This document shows, one piece after another, positions 8,080 to 17,132 of a stretch of 64,000 nt of DNA. Below the pieces are notes generated by a model that worked only from the letters and a program-made list of their open reading frames with translations, searched no databases and was not told the origin of the DNA. Both the position numbers and the translations under genes were made by a program. The stretch comes from CAVYXF01 sp963772335 (lineage in GTDB: Bacteria > Pseudomonadota > Alphaproteobacteria > Rhizobiales > Rhodomicrobiaceae): contig CAVYXF010000003.1 in assembly GCA_963772335.1 (NCBI GenBank), positions 868,001 to 932,000 on the forward strand, written 5' to 3'. Position 1 is the first letter of the stretch, and every line of letters starts with the position of its first letter.

Positions 8080-9894
8080 ATGTATCAGGAGTACGATGAT
8101 ATCGGAGGCCCGGCGCATGGCGCGGAGCGTGTGCGGCGTCTGCGAAAGCGATTGAGCGATCTCGATCTAGCCGGTTTCCTCGTGCCGCGCGGCGACGAAT
8201 ATCAGAACGAGTATGTCCCGGCGGATGCCGAGCGGCTGCTCTGGCTCACCGGATTCTCCGGATCATGGGGGCTGGCAGCAGTGCTGCGAGATAAGGCGGC
8301 GCTGTTCGTTGACGGCCGCTACACGCTGCAGGCGGCTGCGCAAACCGATCCGGCGGTGTTCGACGTGGTGAAGATCACCGAGACCAAGCCGTCGGATTGG
8401 CTCGCGGCCAATCTCGGCGAAGGCGACCGGCTCGGCTATGATCCGCGCCTGCATTCCGTGAGTGAGATCAAAGGCCTCGCCAAAGCGCTCGGCAAAAGCG
8501 GGGCGAAGCTCGAACCGGTCGAGAACAATCCGGTCACCGCGCTCTGGACCGACCGGCCGGCGCCGCCCAGCGCGCCGGTGATGCTGCAGCCGATAGCGCT
8601 CGCCGGGCGCGAAGCCTCCGACAAAACTGCCGATATCCAGAGAATGCTGCGCGAGGCGCGGCAGGACGCGGCCGTGATCACACCGCTCGACAGCATCGCC
8701 TGGCTGTTTAATATCCGCGGCGGCGATCTTCCGCACACCCCCTTCGTGCTAAGCCATGCCATCGTGCCGGCCGAGGGCAAGCCCGCGCTGTTCGTCTCGG
8801 GCGCGAAGCTCAGTAATGAGGTGCGCGCGAGCCTCGCCGATATCGCCGAAATCGCCGAGCCACCCGCTTTCGCGCAAGCCCTCGACCAGCTTGGGCGCAG
8901 CAAAGCCCGCGTGCGCATCGATCCAGGCCGCACCTCGCAATGGATTGCCGACCGGCTGACCGCCGCCGGTGCCGAGGTCCGCGAAGATGAGGATCCCTGC
9001 CTGCTTCCCAAGGCGAAAAAGAATGCCGCCGAGATTGCCGGTGCGCGCGCGGCGCATAAGCGCGATGGCATCGCCATGTGCCGTTTTCTGGCCTGGCTCG
9101 ACAAGACGGCGCCCGGTGGTGAGCTGGACGAAATCGCCGCCGCGGAGCGCCTTGAGGCCTTCCGGAGAGACAATCCGGAGCTGAAGGAAGTCAGCTTTGA
9201 CACGATCTCCGGCGCCGGGCCGAACGGGGCCATCGTGCACTATCGCGTGACGCGCTCGACCAACCGGAAGATCGAGCCGAACAGCCTGTTCCTCATCGAT
9301 TCCGGTGGCCAGTATCAGGACGGCACCACCGACATTACCCGCACGGTCGCGGTGGGTGAGCCAACCCCTGAGATGCGGCGGCACTTCACCCTCGTGCTGA
9401 AAGGCCATATCGCCATTGCTACGGCGCGCTTCCCCAAGGGCACGCGCGGTAGCGATCTCGACGCCTTCGCACGCCGCGCGTTATGGGATGCCGGCTTCGA
9501 CTATGACCACGGCACCGGACATGGCATAGGCAGCTATCTCTCGGTCCATGAGGGCCCGCAAGGGCTCAGCAAGCGCGCACCTGCCGAGCTCGAGCCGGGA
9601 ATGATCCTCTCCAACGAGCCCGGCTATTATCGCGCCGGCGCTTACGGCATCCGCATCGAGAATCTGCTGCTGGTGAGGGAGCCGGAAGCCATTTCCGGCG
9701 GCGAGCGGCCGATGCTCTCGTTCGAGACGCTCACCCTTGCCCCGATCGACCACCGGCTGAGCGATCTGGCGCTGCTCACCGAGACCGAGCGAGGCTGGCT
9801 AAACGACTATCACTGGACGGTCGAGAGCGAACTCACGCCCAGGCTCGAAGGCGAAGCACAGCGCTGGCTCGAGGAGGCATGCCGCCCGCTTTGA
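8080..9894 (+). CDS. Xaa-Pro aminopeptidase P (M24B metallopeptidase)
   Basis: A 604-residue cytosolic aminopeptidase that removes an N-terminal residue preceding proline. It has the three-domain layout of the long aminopeptidase P group: two creatinase-like N-terminal domains (from GFLVPRGDEYQNEYVP, LLWLTGFSGSWG to about residue 310) and a pita-bread catalytic domain. Dinuclear-metal ligands are visible: D in LIDSGGQYQDG, D in TDITRT, H in HGTGHGIGSYLSVHE, E in NEPGYY and E in GIRIENLLLV. The 3' end overlaps the convergent phosphatidyltransferase gene by 85 bases, so either the last residues of one frame are accidental or the overlap is genuine. Confidence 0.93.
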   Translation: MYQEYDDIGGPAHGAERVRRLRKRLSDLDLAGFLVPRGDEYQNEYVPADAERLLWLTGFSGSWGLAAVLRDKAALFVDGRYTLQAAAQTDPAVFDVVKITETKPSDWLAANLGEGDRLGYDPRLHSVSEIKGLAKALGKSGAKLEPVENNPVTALWTDRPAPPSAPVMLQPIALAGREASDKTADIQRMLREARQDAAVITPLDSIAWLFNIRGGDLPHTPFVLSHAIVPAEGKPALFVSGAKLSNEVRASLADIAEIAEPPAFAQALDQLGRSKARVRIDPGRTSQWIADRLTAAGAEVREDEDPCLLPKAKKNAAEIAGARAAHKRDGIAMCRFLAWLDKTAPGGELDEIAAAERLEAFRRDNPELKEVSFDTISGAGPNGAIVHYRVTRSTNRKIEPNSLFLIDSGGQYQDGTTDITRTVAVGEPTPEMRRHFTLVLKGHIAIATARFPKGTRGSDLDAFARRALWDAGFDYDHGTGHGIGSYLSVHEGPQGLSKRAPAELEPGMILSNEPGYYRAGAYGIRIENLLLVREPEAISGGERPMLSFETLTLAPIDHRLSDLALLTETERGWLNDYHWTVESELTPRLEGEAQRWLEEACRPL

Positions 9895-10700
9895 CGGCTC
9901 GACCAGAGCCAGCGGCAATCGGCTGCAAAGGAATAGAGCACCAGACTGAAAGCAATCGCGCAAAGGGCAGTGCCAACACGCGCCGGGCAGAATGGCATCA
10001 GCGCGAGGAGCGGCGCGCTTGCCTGCAGGACGAAGATGACCTTGCGCCGGATCAGCGGTTTCAGCGGCGCCCTGAAGCGCGGGCTCACCCCGCCGAGGAC
10101 GACGAAGGCGTAGCGCGGGCAGCCATAGACGGCAATCCATGGCCCAATTGCGCCGGTCGCCGTGACCAGCAACGACAACACCAGGATGAAGAGCGCGTCA
10201 GCCTCCATGTCGAAATAGGCGCCGAACCTACTCGCCATGCCGCTGCGCCGCGCCGCATACCCATCCAGCCCGTCAAGCAACAGGACCAAGCCGGCGAGCC
10301 CAATCGCTAGCCAGCGCATCGTATCCGTCAGAGGAAGCCCGCCCCCGGCAGCGTGGTCACTGGCTAGCCCGAACAGCAGCGCGGTCATGCTGGCTCGCGC
10401 CAGGGTGATGGCATTGGCAAGCCCGAAGCGCTGGGCATGGTCATGACGCGAAAGGCCGCGGATGATCAGCAGCACCACCACACCATAGCAAAGCGCGGCG
10501 ATGATGGTTCCTCGCCAGCTCAGCACCGCAGCGCTGATAGCGATGAGGAGGGAGCCCGCCAGCCCACCGCCAAACAAGGCCAGATGCAGGCCGGCATCGC
10601 GGAAAAGCGGGCTGATAGAATTCGGCTTAAGGCGAGGTGCTTCGAAAACGTTCTCGGCGAGGTGGACCATTGGGCATGCCCCCAGAGCAGACGCGGTCAC
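9810..10700 (-). CDS. CDP-alcohol phosphatidyltransferase family membrane protein
   Basis: About 296 residues with six to eight membrane helices and a perfect CDP-alcohol phosphotransferase motif D-G-x2-A-R-x8-G-x3-D-x3-D in DGYAARRSGMASRFGAYFD followed by MEAD. Such enzymes join a CDP-activated lipid to an alcohol (glycerol phosphate, choline, serine or inositol); the acceptor cannot be read here. An N-terminal helix pair precedes the catalytic core, as in pigment- or sugar-linked homologues. Start is uncertain: a TTG at 10709 touches an AGGAG, the GTG at 10700 sits at good distance from the same AGGAG and is chosen, and an ATG exists at 10670. The last 28 residues lie inside the 3' end of the aminopeptidase gene. 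Confidence 0.8.
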   Translation of the reverse strand: MTASALGACPMVHLAENVFEAPRLKPNSISPLFRDAGLHLALFGGGLAGSLLIAISAAVLSWRGTIIAALCYGVVVLLIIRGLSRHDHAQRFGLANAITLARASMTALLFGLASDHAAGGGLPLTDTMRWLAIGLAGLVLLLDGLDGYAARRSGMASRFGAYFDMEADALFILVLSLLVTATGAIGPWIAVYGCPRYAFVVLGGVSPRFRAPLKPLIRRKVIFVLQASAPLLALMPFCPARVGTALCAIAFSLVLYSFAADCRWLWSSRQSGRHASSSQRCASPSSLGVSSLSTVQ

Positions 10701-11248
10701 AGCCGCCAACTCCTGCTAGCGGCTCGAGGTCAACCTAAGGCGCAAAGTGGGCCGCCTTCCGGTGTTTCTCGGGCGAAATCTTGGTCAGCCGGGCGATGCG
10801 GCGGCGGAAATCGGCCTGGCAGGAGGTCTGGCGACGAGCGGCATACGATATGCACAACGGAAAGTGCCTAGCGCGAACGGCGAGCAAACAAATGTCCAGA
10901 TCGACGCCGATGATGGGGTATCAACCGTGTGGTTGCCGATCGACTGACGCTGCCATCCCCGACGGTAATAGCCGCTAAGACGGTATCCCGTCGGGCGAAT
11001 TGGAAACGGAGTTGCGCTCCAGTTGAAAAAATCAAGCGCAATGCTGGCTCGACAGTTTACAGTTTTATGTGCGAAACCTTGTATGCCACGAAACTGAGTG
11101 CCTTATGGCATCCGGCAGTGAGGGGAGTATCCGCAAAGGTGAAGGTACGAGGGGGCGTCATGCAAGTACCTTTCCCCCTCCAATTTGGGCGGAGCCATTT
11201 CGATCGGCGGACCGCAATGCCCGACAGCTTTAGAGGAGAGTTCTGACG
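10701..11248. other. intergenic region, no convincing gene
   Basis: About 550 bases between the divergent phosphatidyltransferase and tctC genes. Several short open frames on both strands show no start with a good ribosome site and no recognisable domain. The part near 11180-11248 should hold the tctC promoter; a GAGGAG ribosome site lies at about 11231. Confidence 0.55.
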
Positions 11249-12211
11249 ATGCTTCGTCATGTGCGTTCGTTTGTTGCCTTGGCAGCCGCACTGGTTTGCG
11301 CGGCTGTAGCGGGAGGTCCTGTTGCGGCTGAGGACAAGTTTCCCTCGCGGCCGATTGAATTGATCGTGCCCTTTGGTCCGGGCGGCGGCGCCGACCAGCT
11401 GGCCCGTCTCACGGGCAAACTTCTAGAGCCAATTGTCGGCCAGGGCATCCCGGTGGTCAATGTGCCGGGCGGGACCGGCGCGACCGGCATGGCCAAGCTG
11501 ATCGCCGCTCCGGCGGATGGCTATTCTGCCGCGATCTACATCGCAGACACGCACGCTTTGCTGGCTGGCGACAATCCGCGCTGGGGCGTTGATGACATCA
11601 TCCCGCTCGCAGTGATGATCCAGCAGCCTTCCTTCCTGCTTGTGGCGAAGGACAGCCCCTACAAGACTTGGGACGATTTCGCCAAAGCCGCCAAGGCCGA
11701 GCCCGGCAAGCTCAAGGTGGCAACCGTCGGCTTCGGCAGCGTAGACGAGTTCACGCTCAAGCATCTCGAGACCAAAGGCGGCATCAAGGTCGTGCAAGTG
11801 CCGTTTTCCAAGCCTTCCGAGCGCTATGTCTCGATCCTCGGCGGCCATGCCGATGCACTCTATGAGCAGGGCGGCGACGTGGCGCAGTTTATCAAGAGCG
11901 GCGAGATGCGACCGATCCTGATGTTCGGCGACAAGCGTATGGCGGAATTCCCCGATGTTCCGGCCTCGGGCGAGCTGGGCTTTACCGTTTCGCTGCCGCA
12001 GTTCCGCGCCATCGTAGTGCGCTCCTCAACGCCCCCGGAGAATGTGAAAACCATGTCCGATGCGCTCTCCAAAATCGCTGGCACCGAGGAGTTCAAGACC
12101 TTCCTCAAGGACAGCCTTGCTGATCCGAACAGCTTCATGTCGGCCGAGCAAAGCCGGGATTTCCTGAAAAATCAGCTGGACGACATGAAGAAGGCGATGG
12201 CCGGCAGCTGA
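11249..12211 (+). CDS. tripartite tricarboxylate transporter substrate-binding protein (TctC/Bug family)
   Basis: A 320-residue periplasmic binding protein of the TctC/Bug family, capturing a carboxylate or sulfonate for TctAB. Signal peptide MLRHVRSFVALAAALVCAAVAG, mature start near VAAEDKFPSRPIELIVPFGPGGGADQLAR, which is the family's canonical opening; VNVPGGTGATGMAKL is the ligand-pocket loop. GAGGAG lies 9 bases before the ATG. First gene of a cassette continuing with TctB, TctA, a CoA-acylating dehydrogenase and a CoA ligase, which suggests that the imported acid is activated with CoA. Family certain, ligand unknown. Confidence 0.93.
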   Translation: MLRHVRSFVALAAALVCAAVAGGPVAAEDKFPSRPIELIVPFGPGGGADQLARLTGKLLEPIVGQGIPVVNVPGGTGATGMAKLIAAPADGYSAAIYIADTHALLAGDNPRWGVDDIIPLAVMIQQPSFLLVAKDSPYKTWDDFAKAAKAEPGKLKVATVGFGSVDEFTLKHLETKGGIKVVQVPFSKPSERYVSILGGHADALYEQGGDVAQFIKSGEMRPILMFGDKRMAEFPDVPASGELGFTVSLPQFRAIVVRSSTPPENVKTMSDALSKIAGTEEFKTFLKDSLADPNSFMSAEQSRDFLKNQLDDMKKAMAGS

Positions 12212-12307
12212 TCGCAAGCTATGGCTCGCTTCCGGCAGGAGGCGCCACTACTGCCAAGGGGCCCAAGGCCCGCGCGACCGGGAGCCAATCGCAATTTCCA
12301 TATTTGC

Positions 12308-12336
12308 GGATGCCCGCTCATATGGGCATCCTTTAT
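12308..12336 (+). terminator. hairpin between tctC and tctB (probable attenuator)
   Basis: An 8-bp perfect stem GGATGCCC/GGGCATCC with an 8-base loop is followed by TTTAT. It lies about 100 bases after tctC in a 194-base gap. Stem-loops here commonly let the binding protein be made in excess over the membrane subunits, either by partial termination or by protecting the 3' end. Confidence 0.6.
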
Positions 12337-12405
12337 GAGCAATCGCCAGCGCTCGGCTTCCTCGCCGATGCCGCTGGCGAGCACGCATGACGTAAGGAGG
12401 TAACG

Positions 12406-12924
12406 ATGCAGTTGCACCGCATATGGCAGGCGCTTCCTTACGCCATCCTCCTCGCCCTTGCCGCCTGGTTCTACCGGCTGGCAGCGGAAATCCAATATGC
12501 GCATCAGGGCGACAATCTGGGGCCTGATTTCTGGCCGCATATGGTGCTCGCGGCAATGATGGTGATCTGCCTTTTCCAGGGTGCGCGGCTGATGCTGTTC
12601 GGCGGCGACGCTAGGTCCGCAAGCGGCGATGACATAAACGATGAGGAGACGCCGCGCTCGAACCTGCTGCTGGCCCTCGGTGTTGTCTTGACGATCGCCT
12701 ATGGCGCGTCGGTGACGACTCTCGGCTTCCTGATCGCCACCTTCCTGTTCATGGTGCTGTTCATGTATATCGGACGTTACCGCGCACATCTTGTCATCTG
12801 GCTCTCGAGCCTGTTTGGCGCCGTGCTCATGACTCTCCTGTTTCAGAAAGCGGTCTATGTATCGCTGCCGCGCGGCGTTCCGCCTTTCGACCAGGTGACG
12901 GACCGGCTGCTCTCCCTGTTCTGA
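12406..12924 (+). CDS. tripartite tricarboxylate transporter small membrane subunit (TctB)
   Basis: A 172-residue inner-membrane protein with four predicted helices (starting WQALPYAILLALAAWFYRLA, then HMVLAAMMVICLFQGARLML, LLLALGVVLTIAYGA and LGFLIATFLFMVLFMYIG). The layout and position between the TctC and TctA genes identify it as TctB, the small partner of the permease. AAGGAGGTAACG precedes the ATG, a strong ribosome site. Sequence conservation within TctB is low, so the assignment leans on topology and context. Confidence 0.88.
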   Translation: MQLHRIWQALPYAILLALAAWFYRLAAEIQYAHQGDNLGPDFWPHMVLAAMMVICLFQGARLMLFGGDARSASGDDINDEETPRSNLLLALGVVLTIAYGASVTTLGFLIATFLFMVLFMYIGRYRAHLVIWLSSLFGAVLMTLLFQKAVYVSLPRGVPPFDQVTDRLLSLF

Positions 12925-12973
12925 CCGGGACACAGGCCCTTGCCAACGCGCCAACGCCGCTCGGAAGTCATCC

Positions 12974-14497
12974 ATGGACACCCTCATTCATCTCGGCAAC
13001 GGTTTCCTGGTCTGCCTTGAGCCCTTCAATTTCATGCTTCTCCTCATCGGGATCATACTCGGTCTCCTTGTCGGGGTACTGCCCGGCCTGACGCTGGTGA
13101 TGGGGGTCGTACTCTGTCTCCCCTTCACCTATAAGATGGAGATCACACCCGCTATCATCCTGCTCACCGCGATGTATGTGTCGGGCACTTATGGCGGCGC
13201 TTTCACCTCGATTCTGTTCCGCATCCCCGGTGAGCCGATTTACGTGCCGCTGCTTTGGGACGGCTATGCCATGGCGCGCGCCGGGCAGCCGTCGAAGGCG
13301 CTCGGCTGGACATTGGTTGCGGCATTTGTCGGCGGAACGCTATCGGCGATCATTATGGTGCTGCTGACAGGGCCGGTCGCGCATTTTGCGCTGCGCTTCT
13401 CTTCACCGGAATATTTCGCGGTGATCGCCTTCGGATTGGCCTCGGTAGTGTCGCTGGCGCGCGGGTCGCTCCCCAATGCGCTCATCAGCCTGTGCCTTGG
13501 GCTCGTCATCGCGACGGTGGGGACCGACACCACCTATGGCGCCTCGCGCTTCGCCTTCGGCCTGCCGATTCTGGAGGACGGTATCGAATTCTTGGTGGTG
13601 ATGGTCGGCGCCTATGGCGTTGGCGAGGTGCTGACGCGCTTGGAACGCGGCTTTGCCAGCGCTCCGGTTGCCTCCACCTCCGCGACTAAGACAGAGCTGC
13701 CCACATTCAGCGAAATACGTGGCGTCACCGGCATGCTGCTGCGGAGCACGATCATCGGCAATATCATCGGCATCATTCCGGGCGCCGGCGCCACCATCGC
13801 ATCTTTTGTCAGTTACGGCGTGGAAGGGCAGATCGGGGCGCGGCGGGCGCAGCTTGGCTCTGGTATTCCGGAAGGCATTGTTGCCCCACAAAGCGCAGCT
13901 ACGGCATCCGTTGGCGGCGCGATGGTGCCGCTGCTCGCCATCGGCCTGCCGGGGAGCGGGGCGACCGCCGTCATTCTCGGCGCCTTTATGCTGCACGGCA
14001 TCCAGCCCGGCCCGCAGGTGATGCTCACTTCCGGCGCTATGGTCTATGCCATCTTCGCCTCGCTGTTCCTCGGCATCGTGGTGATGTCGGTGCTGGGCTA
14101 TTTCGCTATCCGCCCCTTGGTGAAAATTCTCGATTTCCCGGAGGCAGTTGTCTCCGCTTTCGTGATGTTGTTCTGCTTCATCGGCGCATTGTCGATCCGT
14201 GGCAATGTCACCGATCTCTGGCTGATGATCGCCTTCGGCATCGTTGGTTATATCTTCGAACGGCTGCGTTTTCCGATCGCGCCCATGGTGTTGGGCGTGA
14301 TCCTCGGGCCGCTGGCGGAGGAGTCCTTCCTCAATTCGATGATCAGCTTCGGCAATGATTGGACGGTGTTCTTCACGCGGCCGATTTCCGGCGTGCTCAT
14401 GGCGCTCACCGGCATCATCTTGATGGTTCCCATTGTCGGAGCGATGCGCGTGCGGATGCGTTCTCCGTCCTCTGTCGAGGCAAAGCGGGGGGCTTGA
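12974..14497 (+). CDS. tripartite tricarboxylate transporter permease (TctA)
   Basis: A 507-residue polytopic permease with about 11-12 helices and the duplicated TctA fold. Diagnostic segments: GLLVGVLPGLTLVMGVVLCL (first G-x-x-x-G-x-x-P-G repeat), YGGAFTSILFRIPGEP, GNIIGIIPGAGATIASFVSY (second repeat) and AIGLPGSGATAVILGAFMLHG. Together with TctC and TctB it imports its substrate by cation symport. Starts 49 bases after tctB; no terminator separates it from the downstream dehydrogenase, so transport and catabolism genes appear to form one transcription unit. Confidence 0.93.
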   Translation: MDTLIHLGNGFLVCLEPFNFMLLLIGIILGLLVGVLPGLTLVMGVVLCLPFTYKMEITPAIILLTAMYVSGTYGGAFTSILFRIPGEPIYVPLLWDGYAMARAGQPSKALGWTLVAAFVGGTLSAIIMVLLTGPVAHFALRFSSPEYFAVIAFGLASVVSLARGSLPNALISLCLGLVIATVGTDTTYGASRFAFGLPILEDGIEFLVVMVGAYGVGEVLTRLERGFASAPVASTSATKTELPTFSEIRGVTGMLLRSTIIGNIIGIIPGAGATIASFVSYGVEGQIGARRAQLGSGIPEGIVAPQSAATASVGGAMVPLLAIGLPGSGATAVILGAFMLHGIQPGPQVMLTSGAMVYAIFASLFLGIVVMSVLGYFAIRPLVKILDFPEAVVSAFVMLFCFIGALSIRGNVTDLWLMIAFGIVGYIFERLRFPIAPMVLGVILGPLAEESFLNSMISFGNDWTVFFTRPISGVLMALTGIILMVPIVGAMRVRMRSPSSVEAKRGA

Positions 14498-14570
14498 ATG
14501 AGCGCCGCTCGCGGGGATTGGAAGCGCAACCCATATCCCCCTTGCTACCATCAGGTAAGGAAAGTTTGAG

Positions 14571-16008
14571 ATGAGCTCTATCGCCGTTTCGTCAATTACG
14601 CCGGCCGCCACCGCCATCGACGAGGTGATGCGCCGAGCCCGCGCCGCGCAAGAGGAATTCGCAACCGCCACACAGGAGCGCACCGACGAAGCCGTGCGCG
14701 CGCTCGCCTGGTCGCTTTACAACCCGGCACATGCGCGCGAGCTTGCGGAGCTGGCGGTCGAGGATACCGGCCTTGGCAATGTGCCGGACAAGATCATCAA
14801 AAAGCAGCGCAAGACCTTCGGTACGCTGCGCGATCTTCTGCGTGCCAAGTCGGTCGGCATTATCGAGGAAGATCCCGCCAAGGGGATCGTCAAATATGCC
14901 AAGCCGATGGGCGTGATCGCGGCGGTAACGCCCTCCACCAATCCCGGCGCAACGCCCGTCAACAAGGCGATGATGGCGATCAAGGGACGCAACGCCATTA
15001 TCATCGCACCCTCTCCTCTCGGCTATAACACCACTGCCCGGACGGTGGAGTTCATGCGCGCCGAGTTGGAAGCCGTGGGCCTGCCCGCCGATCTGGTGCA
15101 GATCCTGCCCTCTCCGGTAACGAAAGATTCAACCGAAGCCTTGATGCGCGCTGCCGATCTGGTGGTGGTGACCGGCAGCCAGGATAATGTGCGCCGTGCC
15201 TATTCGAGCGGTACGCCTGCCATTGGCGTCGGCGTTGGCAATGTGCCGGTCATGATCGACGCGAGCGCCGATCTGGACGATGCGGCGGCGAAAATCTGCG
15301 CCTCGAAGATTTTTGACAACTCCACTTCTTGCTCGTCGGAGAATTCCGTCATTATTCTCGACGGCATTTACGACGCCGCGGTCGACGCACTGCGCCGTGT
15401 CGGCGGATATCTCTGCACGCCGGCGGAGAAGGACACCGTTCAGCGAACGCTTTGGCAGAACGGTAAGCTGAACCGCAATCTCATCGCCAAGGATGCGCCG
15501 GTGCTGGCGACGAGCTTCGGCCTGCCAACTGAAGCGCATCATGCTACATTTTTCATGGTCGAGGAAACGGGCGTCGGTCGCAACTACCCATTGTCCGGAG
15601 AAAAACTATCGCTCGTGCTCACCGTCTATCGCGTGCGGGATTTCGCCGCCGCCAAGGCGAAGCTGCGCGAGATCCTCAACCATCAAGGGAGGGGACACTC
15701 CGTCGGTATTCACACCCAGGACATGGATCATGCGCGGGAGCTGGCGGATGGAGCTGGAAATTGTGCGCGTGCTGGTCAACTTTGCCCATACATTCGGCAA
15801 TGGCGGCGGCTTCGATAGCGGGCTCGATTTTACACTCAGCATGGGCTGCGGTTCCTGGCAGAAAAACAGTATTTCCGAAAACCTCAGCTACAAACACTTC
15901 CTCAATATCACGCATCTCGTGACAAAAATTCCCGAAGATAAACCGTCTGAGGAAGAGCTGTTCGGGCCGCATTGGCGTCGGATCGGCTATCAAGGGACAG
16001 GCCGATGA
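14571..16008 (+). CDS. CoA-acylating aldehyde dehydrogenase, SauS-like (frameshifted)
   Basis: About 478 residues once one extra base near 15749 is ignored. Reading frame 1 gives the N-terminal 390 residues through ...MDHARELA; the next frame continues MELEIVRVLVNFAHTFGNGG to PSEEELFGPHW. Both parts align with the same family, so this is one gene. Motifs: VEDTGLGNVPDKI, PSTNPGATPVNK, nucleotide loop PSPLGYNTT, VTGSQDNVRRAYSSGTPAIG and the catalytic cysteine in FDNSTSCSSENS. These fit acylating sulfoacetaldehyde dehydrogenase (SauS) and related CoA-dependent semialdehyde dehydrogenases, which interconvert an acyl-CoA and an aldehyde with NAD(P)H. Its stop overlaps the next start (ATGA). Substrate is inferred from similarity and context only. 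Confidence 0.8.
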
Positions 16009-17132
16009 ACGTCCTGGAGCATGTGGCCAAGGCGCATGTGCTGGCGGCGCGAAATATTCCGGTGCCGCCGGGGAGATTATGCAGCACCCCTGAGGAAGCC
16101 GCCCAGGCTTTCGCAGAGATCGGGCCTTGCGTGGTCAAGGCGCAGGTTCCGACCGGCAAGCGCGGTAAGGCGGGCGGGATCAAGAGGGCCGACAACGCCG
16201 AGGAAGCACGGCAGGCCGCCGCCGCGATCCTGGGCATGGACATCGACGGCCATAAGGTGGAGAGCGTGCTGATCGAGCGGCGCGCCGAAATTGCCCGCGA
16301 GCTCTACGCGGCTGTGATGACCGATTTCTCGGCCGCGCAGCCCCTCATTCTGTTTTCGCCAGAGGGCGGCATGGACATCGAGGAGATCGCCGCCACCCGC
16401 CCCGAAGCACTGCGCCGCCTGCATGTGCCGATCACGCGCGGCCTGACAATTGCCGATGCCGAGACCATGCTGGAGGGCCTTGATCTCGGCGAGGGCCGGG
16501 CCGCGATTGCCGACATACTGCTAGAGCTCTATCAAGCTTACCGCGAGACGGATGCCGAGCTGATCGAGATCAACCCGCTCGCCGTGCTTAGCGATGGCTC
16601 GGTGGTGGCGCTCGACTGCAAGCTGACCATCGACGACGCTTCCGCCGGCCGCCAGCCGGAACTCGCGCCCCTTGCCGCGCCGGAAAAGCTGACTGCGCTC
16701 GAAGCCCGCGCTCGCGATGCCGGGCTCAAATTCATTGAGCTCGATGGCAATGTCGGCCTGCTTGCCAATGGCGCTGGCCTGACGATGACCACCATGGACG
16801 TGATTGCGCATCTTGGCGGCCGTCCGGCCAATTTCCTCGAAATTGGCGGCGAGGCCTACACCAAGGCGGAGGTGGCGCTCGGCCTCGTGCTGGCGCATCC
16901 GCAGATTCGCAGTCTTGTGGTCAATTTCTGCGGTGCTTTTGCCCGCACTGATGTAATGGCGGATGGGGTCACGGCGGCGTGGCAGAAGCTGGAGCCGCCC
17001 ATTCCGGTGTTCTTCTCGATCCACGGCACCGGCGAGACGGAGGCCGTCGCCATCGTGCGCGAGCGGCTCGGCATCGAGCCTTATGACCTGATGGAAGACG
17101 CGGTGAAGGCTGCGATCGAGGCCGCGCGATGA
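16005..17132 (+). CDS. ADP-forming acyl-CoA ligase, beta subunit (SucC-like)
   Basis: A 375-residue ATP-grasp subunit. ATG at 16005 overlaps the preceding stop by 4 bases (ATGA), which decides the start. Family features: N-terminal KAHVLAARNIPVPPG, ATP-grasp VVKAQVPTGKRGKAGGIK, FSPEGGMDIEEIAA, metal-binding ELIEINPLAVL and the C-terminal ligase segment LDGNVGLLANGAGLTMTTMD and FFSIHGTGETEA. It matches succinyl-CoA synthetase beta but lies with a SauS-like dehydrogenase and a TTT transporter rather than with TCA-cycle genes. It probably charges the imported acid with CoA using ATP. Likely forms a complex with the product of the next gene. Confidence 0.88.
   Translation: MNVLEHVAKAHVLAARNIPVPPGRLCSTPEEAAQAFAEIGPCVVKAQVPTGKRGKAGGIKRADNAEEARQAAAAILGMDIDGHKVESVLIERRAEIARELYAAVMTDFSAAQPLILFSPEGGMDIEEIAATRPEALRRLHVPITRGLTIADAETMLEGLDLGEGRAAIADILLELYQAYRETDAELIEINPLAVLSDGSVVALDCKLTIDDASAGRQPELAPLAAPEKLTALEARARDAGLKFIELDGNVGLLANGAGLTMTTMDVIAHLGGRPANFLEIGGEAYTKAEVALGLVLAHPQIRSLVVNFCGAFARTDVMADGVTAAWQKLEPPIPVFFSIHGTGETEAVAIVRERLGIEPYDLMEDAVKAAIEAAR

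Noticed and set aside
10747..11246. Small plus-strand frames before tctC
   Set aside because: No ribosome site, no domain, overlapping phases; treated as intergenic.
13403..14683. Long minus-strand frame opposite tctA (426 codons)
   Set aside because: Composition is that of an antisense shadow (His/Asp/Gln-rich, no motif) and the plus strand encodes a clear TctA.
15740..15760. Programmed ribosomal frameshift in the SauS-like gene
   Set aside because: No slippery heptamer, rare-codon stop or downstream pseudoknot is evident, and several unrelated genes in the window show the same kind of single-base shift.
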